Part shown: positions 27,109-35,802 of the stretch, in pieces | Layout of the letters: every line of letters starts with the position of its first letter | Position numbering within the stretch: the first letter of the stretch is position 1 | Assembly: GCA_004297935.1 (NCBI GenBank) | Contig: SCRE01000008.1 | Span: 248,001-312,000, forward strand | From: Microbacteriaceae bacterium | GTDB lineage: Bacteria; Actinomycetota; Actinomycetes; Actinomycetales; Microbacteriaceae | Length of the DNA: 64,000 bases | Direction: 5' to 3' | Position numbers and translations under genes: made by a program | The notes under the pieces: model-generated | Database searches by the model: none | Seen by the model: the letters and a program-made list of their open reading frames with translations, nothing else | What the model was told of the DNA's origin: nothing

Positions 27109-27756
27109 CTACGCCGCGCTGGCCGGATGCAGCGCCCGCAGATACCGCTTGGTGTATTGAGACTGCTTGATCCGCAGGATCGGTCCGGCGACGCGGTAGA
27201 AGAAGTTCGATGGGCGGGAGAACGCACGAATGATCAACCACACGGAGTCATCGTCACGGTGCTCCAGGATGAACGCCTCCTCACCGCTTTCCGGATGCCC
27301 GCGCAGCGTTCCGTAGGCGAAGCCGACACGGTTCGCGTCGTCCACAACGTAAACGACTCGCAGCGGGGCGTGGATGTGGAACGGACCGACCGGGATCTTC
27401 AACACGGCCGTCATGCCGTTCGCGATATACGGAGTGCCATCGTCGGTGAAGAGGGTCTCATTCGTGCGGTGGTCCTGCAACTCCGCCGGTGAACCGTCTT
27501 CGTTGAAGATGACACCGGCATACTCTTGGCCGGTGCCGCGCTCGATGTCGGTCACTTCGATGCCGCTGCCACGCTGGACGCCCCAGGTCATCAGCGCGTC
27601 GACGGACGATTCGAAGCGCTCCGCGCCGCTGCCGAGGCGGATCGACCGTTCAAGCGGTCGATACCCCTTCGGCGGGTAGTAGAGCAGGTCATCCGCCTGC
27701 GTGCCGCCGATCGAGCCGTAGGTGACGGACGCATCCGTGAACGTGCTTCGACGCAT
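27109..27756 (-). CDS. DUF1990 family protein
   Basis: 215 residues, soluble, without signal peptide. The family pattern is visible: a YPPKGYRPLERSIRLGSG segment near residue 30, RVVYVVDDANRVGFAYGTLRGHPESGEE in pieces around 140-165 and the C-terminal aromatic stretch SRPSNFFYRVAGP. DUF1990 resembles a START/SRPBCC-like fold in predictions known for the family; its activity is unknown. It lies between lepA and hemW on the same strand, seven bases before hemW. Confidence 0.85.
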   Translation of the reverse strand: MRRSTFTDASVTYGSIGGTQADDLLYYPPKGYRPLERSIRLGSGAERFESSVDALMTWGVQRGSGIEVTDIERGTGQEYAGVIFNEDGSPAELQDHRTNETLFTDDGTPYIANGMTAVLKIPVGPFHIHAPLRVVYVVDDANRVGFAYGTLRGHPESGEEAFILEHRDDDSVWLIIRAFSRPSNFFYRVAGPILRIKQSQYTKRYLRALHPASAA

Positions 27757-27847
27757 TGTGGTGCTTCGCTTCCTGACAGGTGTCGAACATCAAGCGTAAC
27801 CGAACGACCGCGTCGTCGCTCCGGAACACCTGTGGATGCGGCACCGG

Positions 27848-29698
27848 CTACTTCGCCCTTTTGGTCTCCGTGTCCCCGGAGAGGGCGGCGATGAAGGCTT
27901 CCTGCGGCACCTCGACGCGACCGACCATCTTCATCCGCTTCTTGCCCTCTTTCTGCTTTTCGAGGAGCTTGCGTTTACGGGTGATGTCACCGCCGTAGCA
28001 CTTGGCCAGGACATCCTTGCGCATGGCGCGAATCGACTCGCGCGCGATGATCCGCGCGCCGATCGCCGCCTGCACGGGCACTTCGAACTGTTGGCGCGGG
28101 ATCAGCTTCTTCAGCCGCTCGGTCATCAGCACACCGTAGGCATAGGCCTTGTCGCGATGCACGATGGCACTGAACGCGTCGACCCGCTCACCCTGTAGCA
28201 GAATGTCGACCTTCACCAGGTCGGCTTCCTGATCGCCGGTCGGCTCGTAGTCCAGACTCGCATAGCCCTGGGTGCGACTCTTCAACTGGTCGAAGAAGTC
28301 GAACACGATCTCACCGAGCGGCATCGTGTAACGGATCTCCACACGGTCCTCGCCGAGATAGTCCATGCCGAGCAGTGTGCCGCGGCGTCCCTGACAGAGT
28401 TCCATGATCGTGCCGACGAAGTCCTTCGGTGAGAGGATCGCGGCGTTGACCATCGGCTCGCGCACGCCGGCGATCTTGCCGGTTGGGAACTCGCTCGGAT
28501 TCGTGACCGTGACGACCCTGTTGTCCTCCGTCGTCACCTGGTAGATCACGCTCGGCGCGGTCGCAATCAGGTCGAGGCCGAACTCACGCTCAAGACGTTC
28601 CGTGATGATCTCCAGGTGCAGCAGCCCGAGGAATCCGCAGCGGAAACCGAAACCGAGAGCGATTGAGGTCTCCGGTTCGTAGCTCAGCGCGGCATCCGAC
28701 AGCTTGAGTTTGTCCAGCGCGTCGCGCAGCTCGGGATAGTCGCTGCCGTCGATCGGATACAGCCCGGAGAAGACCATCGGCAACGGCTCGGTGTAGCCAG
28801 GCAGTGCGACCGTCGCCGGCTTCGCCGTCGTCGTCACCGTGTCACCGACCTTCGACTGACGCACGTCCTTCACGCCCGTGATCAGATAGCCGACCTCACC
28901 GACCCCGAGCCCGTTGCTGGGTGTCGGCTCCGGCGAGCTCACGCCGATCTCGAGGATCTCGTGCGTCGCCCTCGTGGACATCATCTGGATGCGCTCCCGC
29001 GGTGAAAGCTGACCGTCGATCATCCGGACGTACGTGACGACACCGCGGTACGAGTCGTAGACCGAGTCGAAGATCATGGCGCGCGCGGGCGCATCCACGA
29101 CACCGGTCGGCGCGGGCACGAGCGTTGTGACACGATCGAGCAGCTCGGCCACACCGTCACCGGTCTTGCCGGAGACCCGAAGCACGTCACCGGGGCTGCC
29201 CCCGATCAGGCTGGCGAGCTCGCGCGAATACTTGTCAGGGTCCGCCGCAGGCAGGTCGATCTTGCCCAGCACCGGGATGATGGTCAGATCGTTCTCGAGC
29301 GCCAGATAGAGGTTGGCGAGCGTCTGCGCCTCGATGCCCTGCGCCGCATCCACGAGCAGGATGGCGCCCTCGCACGCGGCGAGGGACCGCGACACCTCGT
29401 AGGTGAAGTCGACGTGACCGGGTGTGTCGATCATGTTCAGCGCATAGGTCTCGCCGTCCAACTGCCACGGCATGCGCACCGCCTGGCTCTTGATCGTGAT
29501 GCCGCGCTCACGTTCGATATCCATCCGGTCCAGGTATTGGGCGCGCATCGCCCGGTCGTCGACGACGCCGGTGATCTGCAGCATCCGGTCCGCCAGCGTG
29601 GACTTGCCGTGGTCGATGTGCGCGATGATGCAGAAGTTGCGGATACGCGCGGGATCCGTCGCAGCGGGCTCGAGGGCCGTCAAAGCTCGTGGTGACAT
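27848..29698 (-). CDS. lepA: Elongation factor 4
   Basis: Ribosomal GTPase that acts during initiation or stalled elongation. GTPase motifs: [25 protein letters not shown] and KIDLP; domains II and III follow, then the LepA-specific C-terminal domain (about 490-600) with [18 protein letters not shown] and the basic [16 protein letters not shown]. 616 residues is normal. It lies between the methyltransferase gene and the DUF1990/hemW genes. Confidence 0.97.
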   Translation of the reverse strand: MSPRALTALEPAATDPARIRNFCIIAHIDHGKSTLADRMLQITGVVDDRAMRAQYLDRMDIERERGITIKSQAVRMPWQLDGETYALNMIDTPGHVDFTYEVSRSLAACEGAILLVDAAQGIEAQTLANLYLALENDLTIIPVLGKIDLPAADPDKYSRELASLIGGSPGDVLRVSGKTGDGVAELLDRVTTLVPAPTGVVDAPARAMIFDSVYDSYRGVVTYVRMIDGQLSPRERIQMMSTRATHEILEIGVSSPEPTPSNGLGVGEVGYLITGVKDVRQSKVGDTVTTTAKPATVALPGYTEPLPMVFSGLYPIDGSDYPELRDALDKLKLSDAALSYEPETSIALGFGFRCGFLGLLHLEIITERLEREFGLDLIATAPSVIYQVTTEDNRVVTVTNPSEFPTGKIAGVREPMVNAAILSPKDFVGTIMELCQGRRGTLLGMDYLGEDRVEIRYTMPLGEIVFDFFDQLKSRTQGYASLDYEPTGDQEADLVKVDILLQGERVDAFSAIVHRDKAYAYGVLMTERLKKLIPRQQFEVPVQAAIGARIIARESIRAMRKDVLAKCYGGDITRKRKLLEKQKEGKKRMKMVGRVEVPQEAFIAALSGDTETKRAK

Positions 29699-29744
29699 CG
29701 TGGTGCCATTGTCCCATGCTTCGCAGGCGCGAACCGCCTGCCGA

Positions 29745-30542
29745 TCAGGACGCGGGGGGTCCGCCTTTCACACCGACCACGAAGATGCGGCGGAACGGGT
29801 AGACCGTGCCGAATGGTGTCTGTGGATATGCCTGGCGCAGCAATCGTGCATACTCGGCTTCGAATTCTGGGACGACGCTCGGCGGCAACGCCTGCAGCGC
29901 CGGGCGCAATCCGGTGCCGCGCACCCAGGCGAGTACCGGATCCTCGCCCGCCAGCACGTGCAGGTAGGTCGTCTCCCAGGCCACGGTGGTGAAGCCGAGG
30001 CCGATCAGCAGCTGTAAATAGTCAGCCGGCTCGCGCACGGGGCGCTCCGGCCGCAGCACGCCATCCAGTCGCCACCGCCACCGTTCCGACGCGGCGAGTT
30101 CGCGCATCAGCCGGTGCGACGGGGCAGCGAAGTTCCCCGGCACCTGGAAGGCCAGCCAGGCGCCATCCGGAAGAGCCGCCCCCCATGCGGAGAGCAGCTC
30201 CTCGTGCTCGGGGACCCACTGCAGCGCAGCATTGCTGACGACGACATCCGTCGTTTCGTCCGGCATCCATGCGGCGAGATCGGACAGCTCGAAACACACC
30301 CGGGACGGATCGGTGACGGCTTCGTTCGCGCGGTTGACCATATGCGGTGACGAATCGATCCCGTGAATGCGCGCGGCGGGCCAGCGTTCCGCCAGCGTTC
30401 GGGTGAGCGTCCCCGGCCCGCAGCCGAGGTCGACGACCTGACGCGGCGCAACCACGCCGATCCTGGCCGTCAGATCGAAGAACGGCTGCGCCCGCTCATT
30501 CGCGTACGCGCCGTAGAGTGCCGGATCCCACTGGATGTTCAT
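29745..30542 (-). CDS. tam: Trans-aconitate 2-methyltransferase
   Basis: SAM-dependent class I methyltransferase of 265 residues that esterifies trans-aconitate, a spontaneous inhibitor of the citric acid cycle. The N terminus [17 protein letters not shown] and the SAM motif [20 protein letters not shown] are characteristic, as are [12 protein letters not shown] and the ARG-rich [12 protein letters not shown] segment. The frame runs further upstream but the ATG at 30542 matches the family start. The ribosome binding site is weak. Confidence 0.88.
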   Translation of the reverse strand: MNIQWDPALYGAYANERAQPFFDLTARIGVVAPRQVVDLGCGPGTLTRTLAERWPAARIHGIDSSPHMVNRANEAVTDPSRVCFELSDLAAWMPDETTDVVVSNAALQWVPEHEELLSAWGAALPDGAWLAFQVPGNFAAPSHRLMRELAASERWRWRLDGVLRPERPVREPADYLQLLIGLGFTTVAWETTYLHVLAGEDPVLAWVRGTGLRPALQALPPSVVPEFEAEYARLLRQAYPQTPFGTVYPFRRIFVVGVKGGPPAS

Positions 30543-30633
30543 GCGCCGGAAGCAATCATGTCCCGAGACTACGCCCACGCCGGCAACCTCGATGCGCAGG
30601 GTCTTTTCACAGTCATCGAATTGCATCATCCCG

Positions 30634-30749
30634 TTGGTCGAGTAGCCCGCGAGCGCAGCGAGCAGGCGTATCGAGACCCCGCAATGAGATCTCGATACGG
30701 GTCTCGATACAGGTCTCGATACGCTCGTACCTCGCTACTCGACCACCAG
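30634..30749. repeat. Interspersed inverted repeat with tandem GGTCTCGATAC units
   Basis: Left arm ttggtcgagtagcccgcgag...gtatcgagacc (30634-30678) and right arm ggtctcgatacgctcgtacc...ctactcgaccacc (about 30712-30749) are largely complementary; between them the 11-12 base unit (g/t)ctcgatac recurs three times. It fills most of the 403 bases between tam and rpsT. The style matches interspersed repeats common in Microbacteriaceae genomes (recalled, not searched). No coding frame in it is believable. Confidence 0.75.
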
Positions 30750-30832
30750 GTCACCGAACATCGCCGACTGTGAAAAAGCCTGCTCGATGCGATAACTTCG
30801 GGTCAACTCTGGTAAAGTTCTCTGTTGGCTTG

Positions 30833-30853
30833 CGTGTGGGTGAGAACCACACG
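30833..30853 (+). promoter_or_regulatory. Hairpin in the rpsT leader
   Basis: cgtgtgg-gtgagaa-ccacacg is a perfect 7-bp stem 93 bases before the rpsT start, just after a TAAAGT hexamer that may be the promoter. It could stabilise or regulate the leader. Confidence 0.4.
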
Positions 30854-30945
30854 AATCGCCGATGGAACGCCCTCTCTCGTTCCCGGCACTCCGAACCTCA
30901 CAATCGACCGAACCTCACAATCAACGAACGGAAGACGAACCACTC

Positions 30946-31206
30946 GTGGCAAACATCAAGTCGCAAATCAAGCGCATCGGCACCAACAGGAAGGCTACTG
31001 AACGCAACAAGGCGGTCAAGAGCGAGGTCAAGACCGCGGTTCGTGCGACGCGCGAAGCCGTTGCGGCCGGAGACAAGGAGAAGGCCACCAAGGCCCTCGC
31101 CCACGCAGCGAAGAAGCTCGACAAGGCCGCCAGCAAGGGTGTCATCCACAAGAATCAGGCGGCGAACCGCAAGTCGGCGATCGCCAAGCAGGTCGCCGCA
31201 CTCTAG
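30946..31206 (+). CDS. rpsT: 30S ribosomal protein S20
   Basis: Binds 16S rRNA early in 30S assembly. The 86-residue, lysine/alanine-rich protein begins [21 protein letters not shown] and ends with [16 protein letters not shown], as in the family. The GTG at 30946 is chosen because longer upstream extension has no family match; GGAAG lies about eleven bases before it. It is the only plus-strand gene in this block, tail to tail with holA, and ends at a 17-bp perfect hairpin. Confidence 0.97.
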   Translation: MANIKSQIKRIGTNRKATERNKAVKSEVKTAVRATREAVAAGDKEKATKALAHAAKKLDKAASKGVIHKNQAANRKSAIAKQVAAL

Positions 31207-31220
31207 AGGCGGCGCGTACC

Positions 31221-31267
31221 GACGCAGCAACGGCCCCGCTCACACGAGTCGGGGCCGTTGCTGCGTC
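31221..31267 (+). terminator. Strong hairpin terminator after rpsT
   Basis: gacgcagcaacggcccc pairs perfectly with ggggccgttgctgcgtc around a 13-base loop, 15 bases after the rpsT stop. There is no long T-run; the structure is symmetrical and could also stop holA transcription arriving from the other side. Confidence 0.8.
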
Positions 31268-31309
31268 GACGGTTGGCGTCGACGGCGGTCGCCTGCGCGC
31301 TTGGCTGCG

Positions 31310-31360
31310 TCTAGCCCGTGTCTAGCCCGTATCTAGGCCGTGTCTAGCGTCTAGGCTGTG
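31310..31360. repeat. 11-bp tandem repeat at the 3' end of holA
   Basis: Units tctagcccgtg, tctagcccgta and tctaggccgtg stand head to tail (31310-31342), followed by a broken copy (tctagcg) and tctaggctgtg. The last unit includes the holA stop codon. Confidence 0.8.
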
Positions 31361-32361
31361 CGGCCACGACCGCTGACCACGCCGATCATCCGTTCGAGGG
31401 CGAAGACCGGATCGCGTCCGCCGCCTTTCACGTCGGCATCGGTTTCGGCGAGTGCTTGGATGCAGCGGCCGAGGCCGGCATCGCTCCAGCCTCGCAGATC
31501 GCGCCGAGCCCGATCGACCTGCCATGGCGCAAGGCCGAACCGGGATGCGAGTTGCGCTGAGCTGCCGTTTGCGCCGGAGATCTTCGCCATCGTGCGTAGT
31601 TTGCTAGCGAAAGCGGCCACCATCGGCACCGGATCGGCGCCCGACGCCAGCGCGTGGCGCAGCGTGACCAATGCCTCGCCGCGCTGGCCGGCGATCGCAG
31701 CATCCGCCACGGCGAAAGCGTTCGCCTCAACACGCCCGCCGTAGTAACGGTCGACCGTCGCCTCGGTGATTTCGGCTCCGACGTCGGCGATCAGTTGCTG
31801 GCAGGCGCCCGCAAGCTCGGCCAGATCATCGGCGAACGCGCTCGTCAGCGCGCGAAGCGCGCCGGTGCTGATCCTCTTGCCGGCCGTGCGGAATTCCGCC
31901 TGGGCGAACTCGTATTTGTCGCTGTTGTTCTTCAGCTCGGCGCAGACGATCTCGATCGCACCGTCGTGATCGGAGCGGATGGCATCGAGCAGTCTTTTTC
32001 CGCGTACGCCCCCGGCATGGCGAAGCACGACGACGGTGTCGTCGGCGGGCGAGGCCAGATAGTCGAGTGCGTCGAGCAGGAAGGCGTCGGTGCATTTCTC
32101 GACGGCGTCGACACGGATCAGCCGAGGTTCGCCGAACAACGACGGGCTGGCCATCGTGATCAGTTGGCCAGGCGCGTAGTCGTTCGCGGCGATATCGCTC
32201 ACCTCGAGACTGGGGTCTGCAGTCTTCAGCGCGTCTCGCAGCAGTCGGCTCGCTCGATCGGCCAGCACGCCCTCCAGGCCGGAGATGAGGACGATCGGCG
32301 CCGGGCGCACCTGATGCCACGCCAGCTGAGGGATCACGGGTCGACCCGATCGTGTTGCCAC
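31351..32361 (-). CDS. holA: DNA polymerase III subunit delta
   Basis: Clamp-loader delta subunit that opens the beta clamp. The 336-residue protein shows the family course: VLISGLEGVLADRASRLLRDAL at the N terminus, SPSLFGEPRLIRVDAVEK, the collar-domain stretch RALTSAFADDLAELAGACQQL and a C-terminal FGLAPWQVDRARRDL. The GTG at 32361 has GAGGAG four bases upstream, better than the more distal GTG at 32373. It follows comEC on the same strand, as in most actinobacteria. Confidence 0.94.
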   Translation of the reverse strand: MATRSGRPVIPQLAWHQVRPAPIVLISGLEGVLADRASRLLRDALKTADPSLEVSDIAANDYAPGQLITMASPSLFGEPRLIRVDAVEKCTDAFLLDALDYLASPADDTVVVLRHAGGVRGKRLLDAIRSDHDGAIEIVCAELKNNSDKYEFAQAEFRTAGKRISTGALRALTSAFADDLAELAGACQQLIADVGAEITEATVDRYYGGRVEANAFAVADAAIAGQRGEALVTLRHALASGADPVPMVAAFASKLRTMAKISGANGSSAQLASRFGLAPWQVDRARRDLRGWSDAGLGRCIQALAETDADVKGGGRDPVFALERMIGVVSGRGRTA

Positions 32362-32452
32362 GGTTCTCCTCACTGCGTGCCCGCGCCGTTGCTTGCCCGC
32401 GTCACACTGTCTGCTCGCGTCTGCCTCTTCAAGCCTAGCTGCGGCGTCGACG

Positions 32453-34939
32453 TCAGCGGCGCGCTCCGGGCACCCGCAGGGCGCTGGCGGACGCCTGGCG
32501 CTCCGTCCAGACCTCGAGCGTTCCGTCCGTCCCGCTCGAAACGAGCGTCAGCCCCTGCAGATCGGTGCGGAACGGACGCGTCTGGACCCGCCCGAGCAAC
32601 CCGAGCAATCGCTCTGTCGGATGACCGTAGTCGTTCTTCGCACCCACCGAGATGAGCGCTACACGAGCACCCAGTGCCCGGTACAGGCGTTCGCTCTGAT
32701 CGGCGGATCCGTGATGCGCCACCTTTGCGACATCCACAGGGCGCACCCTCCCGGTGCGCAAGAGCGCATCCTGTGCGCTCTCGTCGAGATCGCCGAGGAA
32801 CACCGAACGGATGCCGCGGCCCGCGAACGCGACCGTCACGCTTCCCTCGTTGCCGGACTGCATGGAACGTGCTCCCGCTGTCGGCCAGAGCACCTGCCAG
32901 TCCAGCGTGCCCAGGCTCCCGTGGTCGCCGCTGGCGGCGTACCGCACATCCGCTCCTCCGCGCACGAGGGCATCGACGATCGCCTGCCCGTGCGCATCCG
33001 TCGGCCGGCCGACCAGTGCGGTGCCGACGCGCCCGACGACGGCGTCGACGCCCCCGACGTGATCTCTGTCGTAGTGTGTCAGGACCAACAGGTCGATTCG
33101 TGCGATGCCCAGGTGCTCCAGGCACGCCGTCAGTGGTTTCGGGTCCGGGCCGACATCGATGAGACCGTGTGCATCGTCGTCCCGCACCAGCACAGCGTCA
33201 CCCTGCCCGATATCGCAGGCCGCGAGCTGCCAATCCGTCGGCCTGCCCAGGCTGCTGCTCACACTGACACCGACGAAAGCGCCGAGGTAGCCTCCGCAGA
33301 ACACCAGCAGCGACACCGCGGCAGCGACGCGCAGCATCCGGCCGGCGTGTGGAGCCGCCCTGGCCCGTGGGACAGGCGAAACCCTGACGGGTCGCACTGG
33401 TGCGCCCTTGTCCACCGGCGCGACGCGTGCCGTCGGCCCGGCACGGGCCGGGACTGCGAGGATGATGACGACGATGACGATCAGCGTCATCGCAGCCAAG
33501 CCTGCGGCACCGTCCAACCACGGCAACTGGCTGGCGGGCAACGATGCGCACACCTCGGCGACCGCGGCGATCCACGCGGACGGCAGCCACGCCACCTGCG
33601 CACAGGCATACCCGACGCCGGGCGCCCACGGCATCAGCAGGCAGGCGATGAGACCGAGAACCGTGGCAATCGGTGCCGCGGGCTCCGCGAGCAGGTTCGC
33701 GCCCACACCGTAGAGCGGCACACTCGGATTCAGCAGAATGAGCACGGGTTGGCACGCGAGTTGCGCGGCCAGCGGCAGGGCGATCGCCGCGGCCAGCGCG
33801 TGCGGCAGGTGTCTGCCCAAGCTGCGGGCCAGGAGCGGGGCGAGCGCGAGCAGCCCCGCCGTAGCCAGAACGGACAGCGCGAACCCGTAGTCGCGTGCCA
33901 TCCAGGGATCAACGACGACGAGCGTGATGATGGCGGCGGACAAGGCGGGAATGCCACGTCCCGGTCGGCCGGCCGCCATCGAGAATGCAACGATCGTGGC
34001 CATCACGGCCGCTCGGAGTACGCTCGAACCGGGAGTGACCAGCACGACGAAACCCAGCAGTGCGGTCAGGGCGATCACAACCCGAGTCGTGCGCCCGAGC
34101 CCGATCAGCCCCGTGACAAGCATGATGACCGCGATGACGACGGCGCAATTCGCACCTGATACGGCGGTGAGGTGGCTGAGCGAGCTGAGCTTCATCGCGA
34201 TGTCAAGCTCATCGCCGACCGCAGACACGTCGCCGATCGAGAGCCCGGGAAGCAGTGCTCCTCCGTCGCCGGGCAGGGCGTCGGCAGCCGCCGAGAATCG
34301 CGCACGGAGCAGATTCGTCGCGGCAAGCACACCGGAGGAAGGGGCGGTCAGGGTAGCCGGCGCAGACGAGCTCAAAAAGAACGCACTGCGCTCCTCGGGT
34401 GCTGCGGGTCGAAGAGTGCCCTTAAGGACCACGATGGCGCCGATGTCGATGCTGCGCTCCGGATCCTCGACGCCGCGAGCCGTCACGAGCGCAGGCATCC
34501 GACCTTCCACTGTGCCTGCCGCCGACTCGACCCGCGTCAGGGTGGCCATGAAACGGACGCGACCGCCTGCACCGAACGCACTGCCACCGGCTGCACCGTG
34601 CGGCAACGAGTCCACCTGTGCGACGGCCGTGACCACATGGCCGCCGGAACCTGCCGTCAACTCAGCCGGTTGCCGGGCCGGAAGCGCGAAGGCGACGGCG
34701 GATGCTGCAACGGCAGCCGCAGCCACACAGACGACGGTGCCGCCGACAACCGCCCGGGCTCGGACACCGGGTCGAGCGCGCCGCCGGCGCAGCAGGCACA
34801 GAACGGCCGCACCGGTGAACCCCGTCGCCAGCCACAGTGCGGCCGCGATGACCGCCGCGGCCCGCGGAAAAGCGATCAGGACGCCTGCCGAGACCCAGCA
34901 GGCCAGGGCGGGAGCCACAAGTCGGGCGTCGATCGTCAT
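32453..34939 (-). CDS. comEC: ComEC/Rec2 family DNA-uptake channel protein
   Basis: Inner-membrane channel for single-stranded DNA in natural competence. 828 residues: short N-terminal membrane helices and an OB-like soluble region (about 1-220), the multi-span competence domain (about 235-510; LSHLTAVSGANCAVVIAV and LSVLATAGLLALAPLLAR are typical), then a metallo-beta-lactamase domain (about 580-800) with DIGQGDAVLV, LTHYDRDHVGG and KVAHHGSADQSERLY. The ATG overlaps the comEA stop (ATGA). comEA and comEC are widespread in actinobacteria that have no demonstrated competence, so uptake is not proven. Confidence 0.93.
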   Translation of the reverse strand: MTIDARLVAPALACWVSAGVLIAFPRAAAVIAAALWLATGFTGAAVLCLLRRRRARPGVRARAVVGGTVVCVAAAAVAASAVAFALPARQPAELTAGSGGHVVTAVAQVDSLPHGAAGGSAFGAGGRVRFMATLTRVESAAGTVEGRMPALVTARGVEDPERSIDIGAIVVLKGTLRPAAPEERSAFFLSSSAPATLTAPSSGVLAATNLLRARFSAAADALPGDGGALLPGLSIGDVSAVGDELDIAMKLSSLSHLTAVSGANCAVVIAVIMLVTGLIGLGRTTRVVIALTALLGFVVLVTPGSSVLRAAVMATIVAFSMAAGRPGRGIPALSAAIITLVVVDPWMARDYGFALSVLATAGLLALAPLLARSLGRHLPHALAAAIALPLAAQLACQPVLILLNPSVPLYGVGANLLAEPAAPIATVLGLIACLLMPWAPGVGYACAQVAWLPSAWIAAVAEVCASLPASQLPWLDGAAGLAAMTLIVIVVIILAVPARAGPTARVAPVDKGAPVRPVRVSPVPRARAAPHAGRMLRVAAAVSLLVFCGGYLGAFVGVSVSSSLGRPTDWQLAACDIGQGDAVLVRDDDAHGLIDVGPDPKPLTACLEHLGIARIDLLVLTHYDRDHVGGVDAVVGRVGTALVGRPTDAHGQAIVDALVRGGADVRYAASGDHGSLGTLDWQVLWPTAGARSMQSGNEGSVTVAFAGRGIRSVFLGDLDESAQDALLRTGRVRPVDVAKVAHHGSADQSERLYRALGARVALISVGAKNDYGHPTERLLGLLGRVQTRPFRTDLQGLTLVSSGTDGTLEVWTERQASASALRVPGARR

Positions 34940-35682
34940 ACCGTCACGAGGTCTTTCAACGAGTCGAAGGTCTTCGCACCGATTCCGGTGACGGCCATGA
35001 GGTCGTCCACCGTGCTGAAGCGCCCGTTGTCTTTGCGCCATTGCAGAATACGAGCCGCCAACGCCGGACCCACGTGTGGAAGCGTCTGCAACTCCACCTC
35101 GCCCGCCGTGTTGAGATTGACCTTGCCGCCTGCACCGACCCCTGCTCCGGCAGCGGACCCGCCGCCGCCCGCGCCCGCACCGGGCGCCTCACCCGATATC
35201 GGCTCGCCGACCTTCGGAACGACCAGCTGCTCGCCGTCGGACAATGGGCGCGCAAGATTGACACCGCCCTGGTTCGCGTCGGCGGCGAATCCCCCGGCCG
35301 CCGCCACGGCGTCGAGGACCCGTGCACCGGAGCTCAGCTGATACAACCCGGCGCTGTTGACGGCGCCGAGCACGTGCACATAAACGACGCCGGGTCTTGC
35401 CGCGCTGGTCGGATCGACGCCGGCCCCACTTATCGAAGCACCCGTCGCGGCGCCTGTCGAGGCGCCCTGCCCGGTCAGCGCGGTCACCGCCGCAACCGTT
35501 TGGTTGCCGCTGCCGGGCGCCAGCAGGGAGATGACCACCGTCACCACCAGCGCACCGATGACCAACACGGCAGCGGCACCGATGCCCAGCCGCAGCCGAA
35601 CGGTCCGCGGCGTGCGACGTGCCCCGGGCGCGAGCAACGCCATCGCCTCTGCGTCGCCAGCCGCATCCGGATCGACCGTCAT
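34936..35682 (-). CDS. comEA: ComEA family DNA-binding protein
   Basis: Membrane-anchored DNA receptor of 248 residues. After a cytoplasmic tail of about 30 residues comes one transmembrane segment (about 32-55), a Ser/Thr/Ala/Gly-rich linker, an SLBB domain (about 105-165, with VYVHVLGAVNSAGLYQLSSG), a glycine-rich linker and two helix-hairpin-helix motifs at the C terminus (VNLNTAGEVELQTLPHVGP, then DDLMAVTGIGAKTFDSLKDL). It directly precedes and overlaps comEC. Confidence 0.94.
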   Translation of the reverse strand: MTVDPDAAGDAEAMALLAPGARRTPRTVRLRLGIGAAAVLVIGALVVTVVISLLAPGSGNQTVAAVTALTGQGASTGAATGASISGAGVDPTSAARPGVVYVHVLGAVNSAGLYQLSSGARVLDAVAAAGGFAADANQGGVNLARPLSDGEQLVVPKVGEPISGEAPGAGAGGGGSAAGAGVGAGGKVNLNTAGEVELQTLPHVGPALAARILQWRKDNGRFSTVDDLMAVTGIGAKTFDSLKDLVTV

Positions 35683-35802
35683 GCCGGAAGGCTAAAGGCC
35701 GGCGCGCCGCCTGGTGTCGGCCATCGAGCGATCGGTGCACAGCTCACCCGCCGTCGCCCCTGTGGAGGGCGAGGGGTCATGCCGGCAGACCGGACCGATC
35801 GG

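Noticed and set aside
30660-30749. A CRISPR array, suggested by repeated GGTCTCGATAC units
   Set aside because: The units are 11-12 bases, directly adjacent with no spacers, and enclosed by inverted arms; no cas genes are present.
32393-34159. A 588-codon plus-strand frame opposite comEC
   Set aside because: Antisense shadow of comEC with low-complexity Arg/Gln/Asp sequence and no ribosome binding site.
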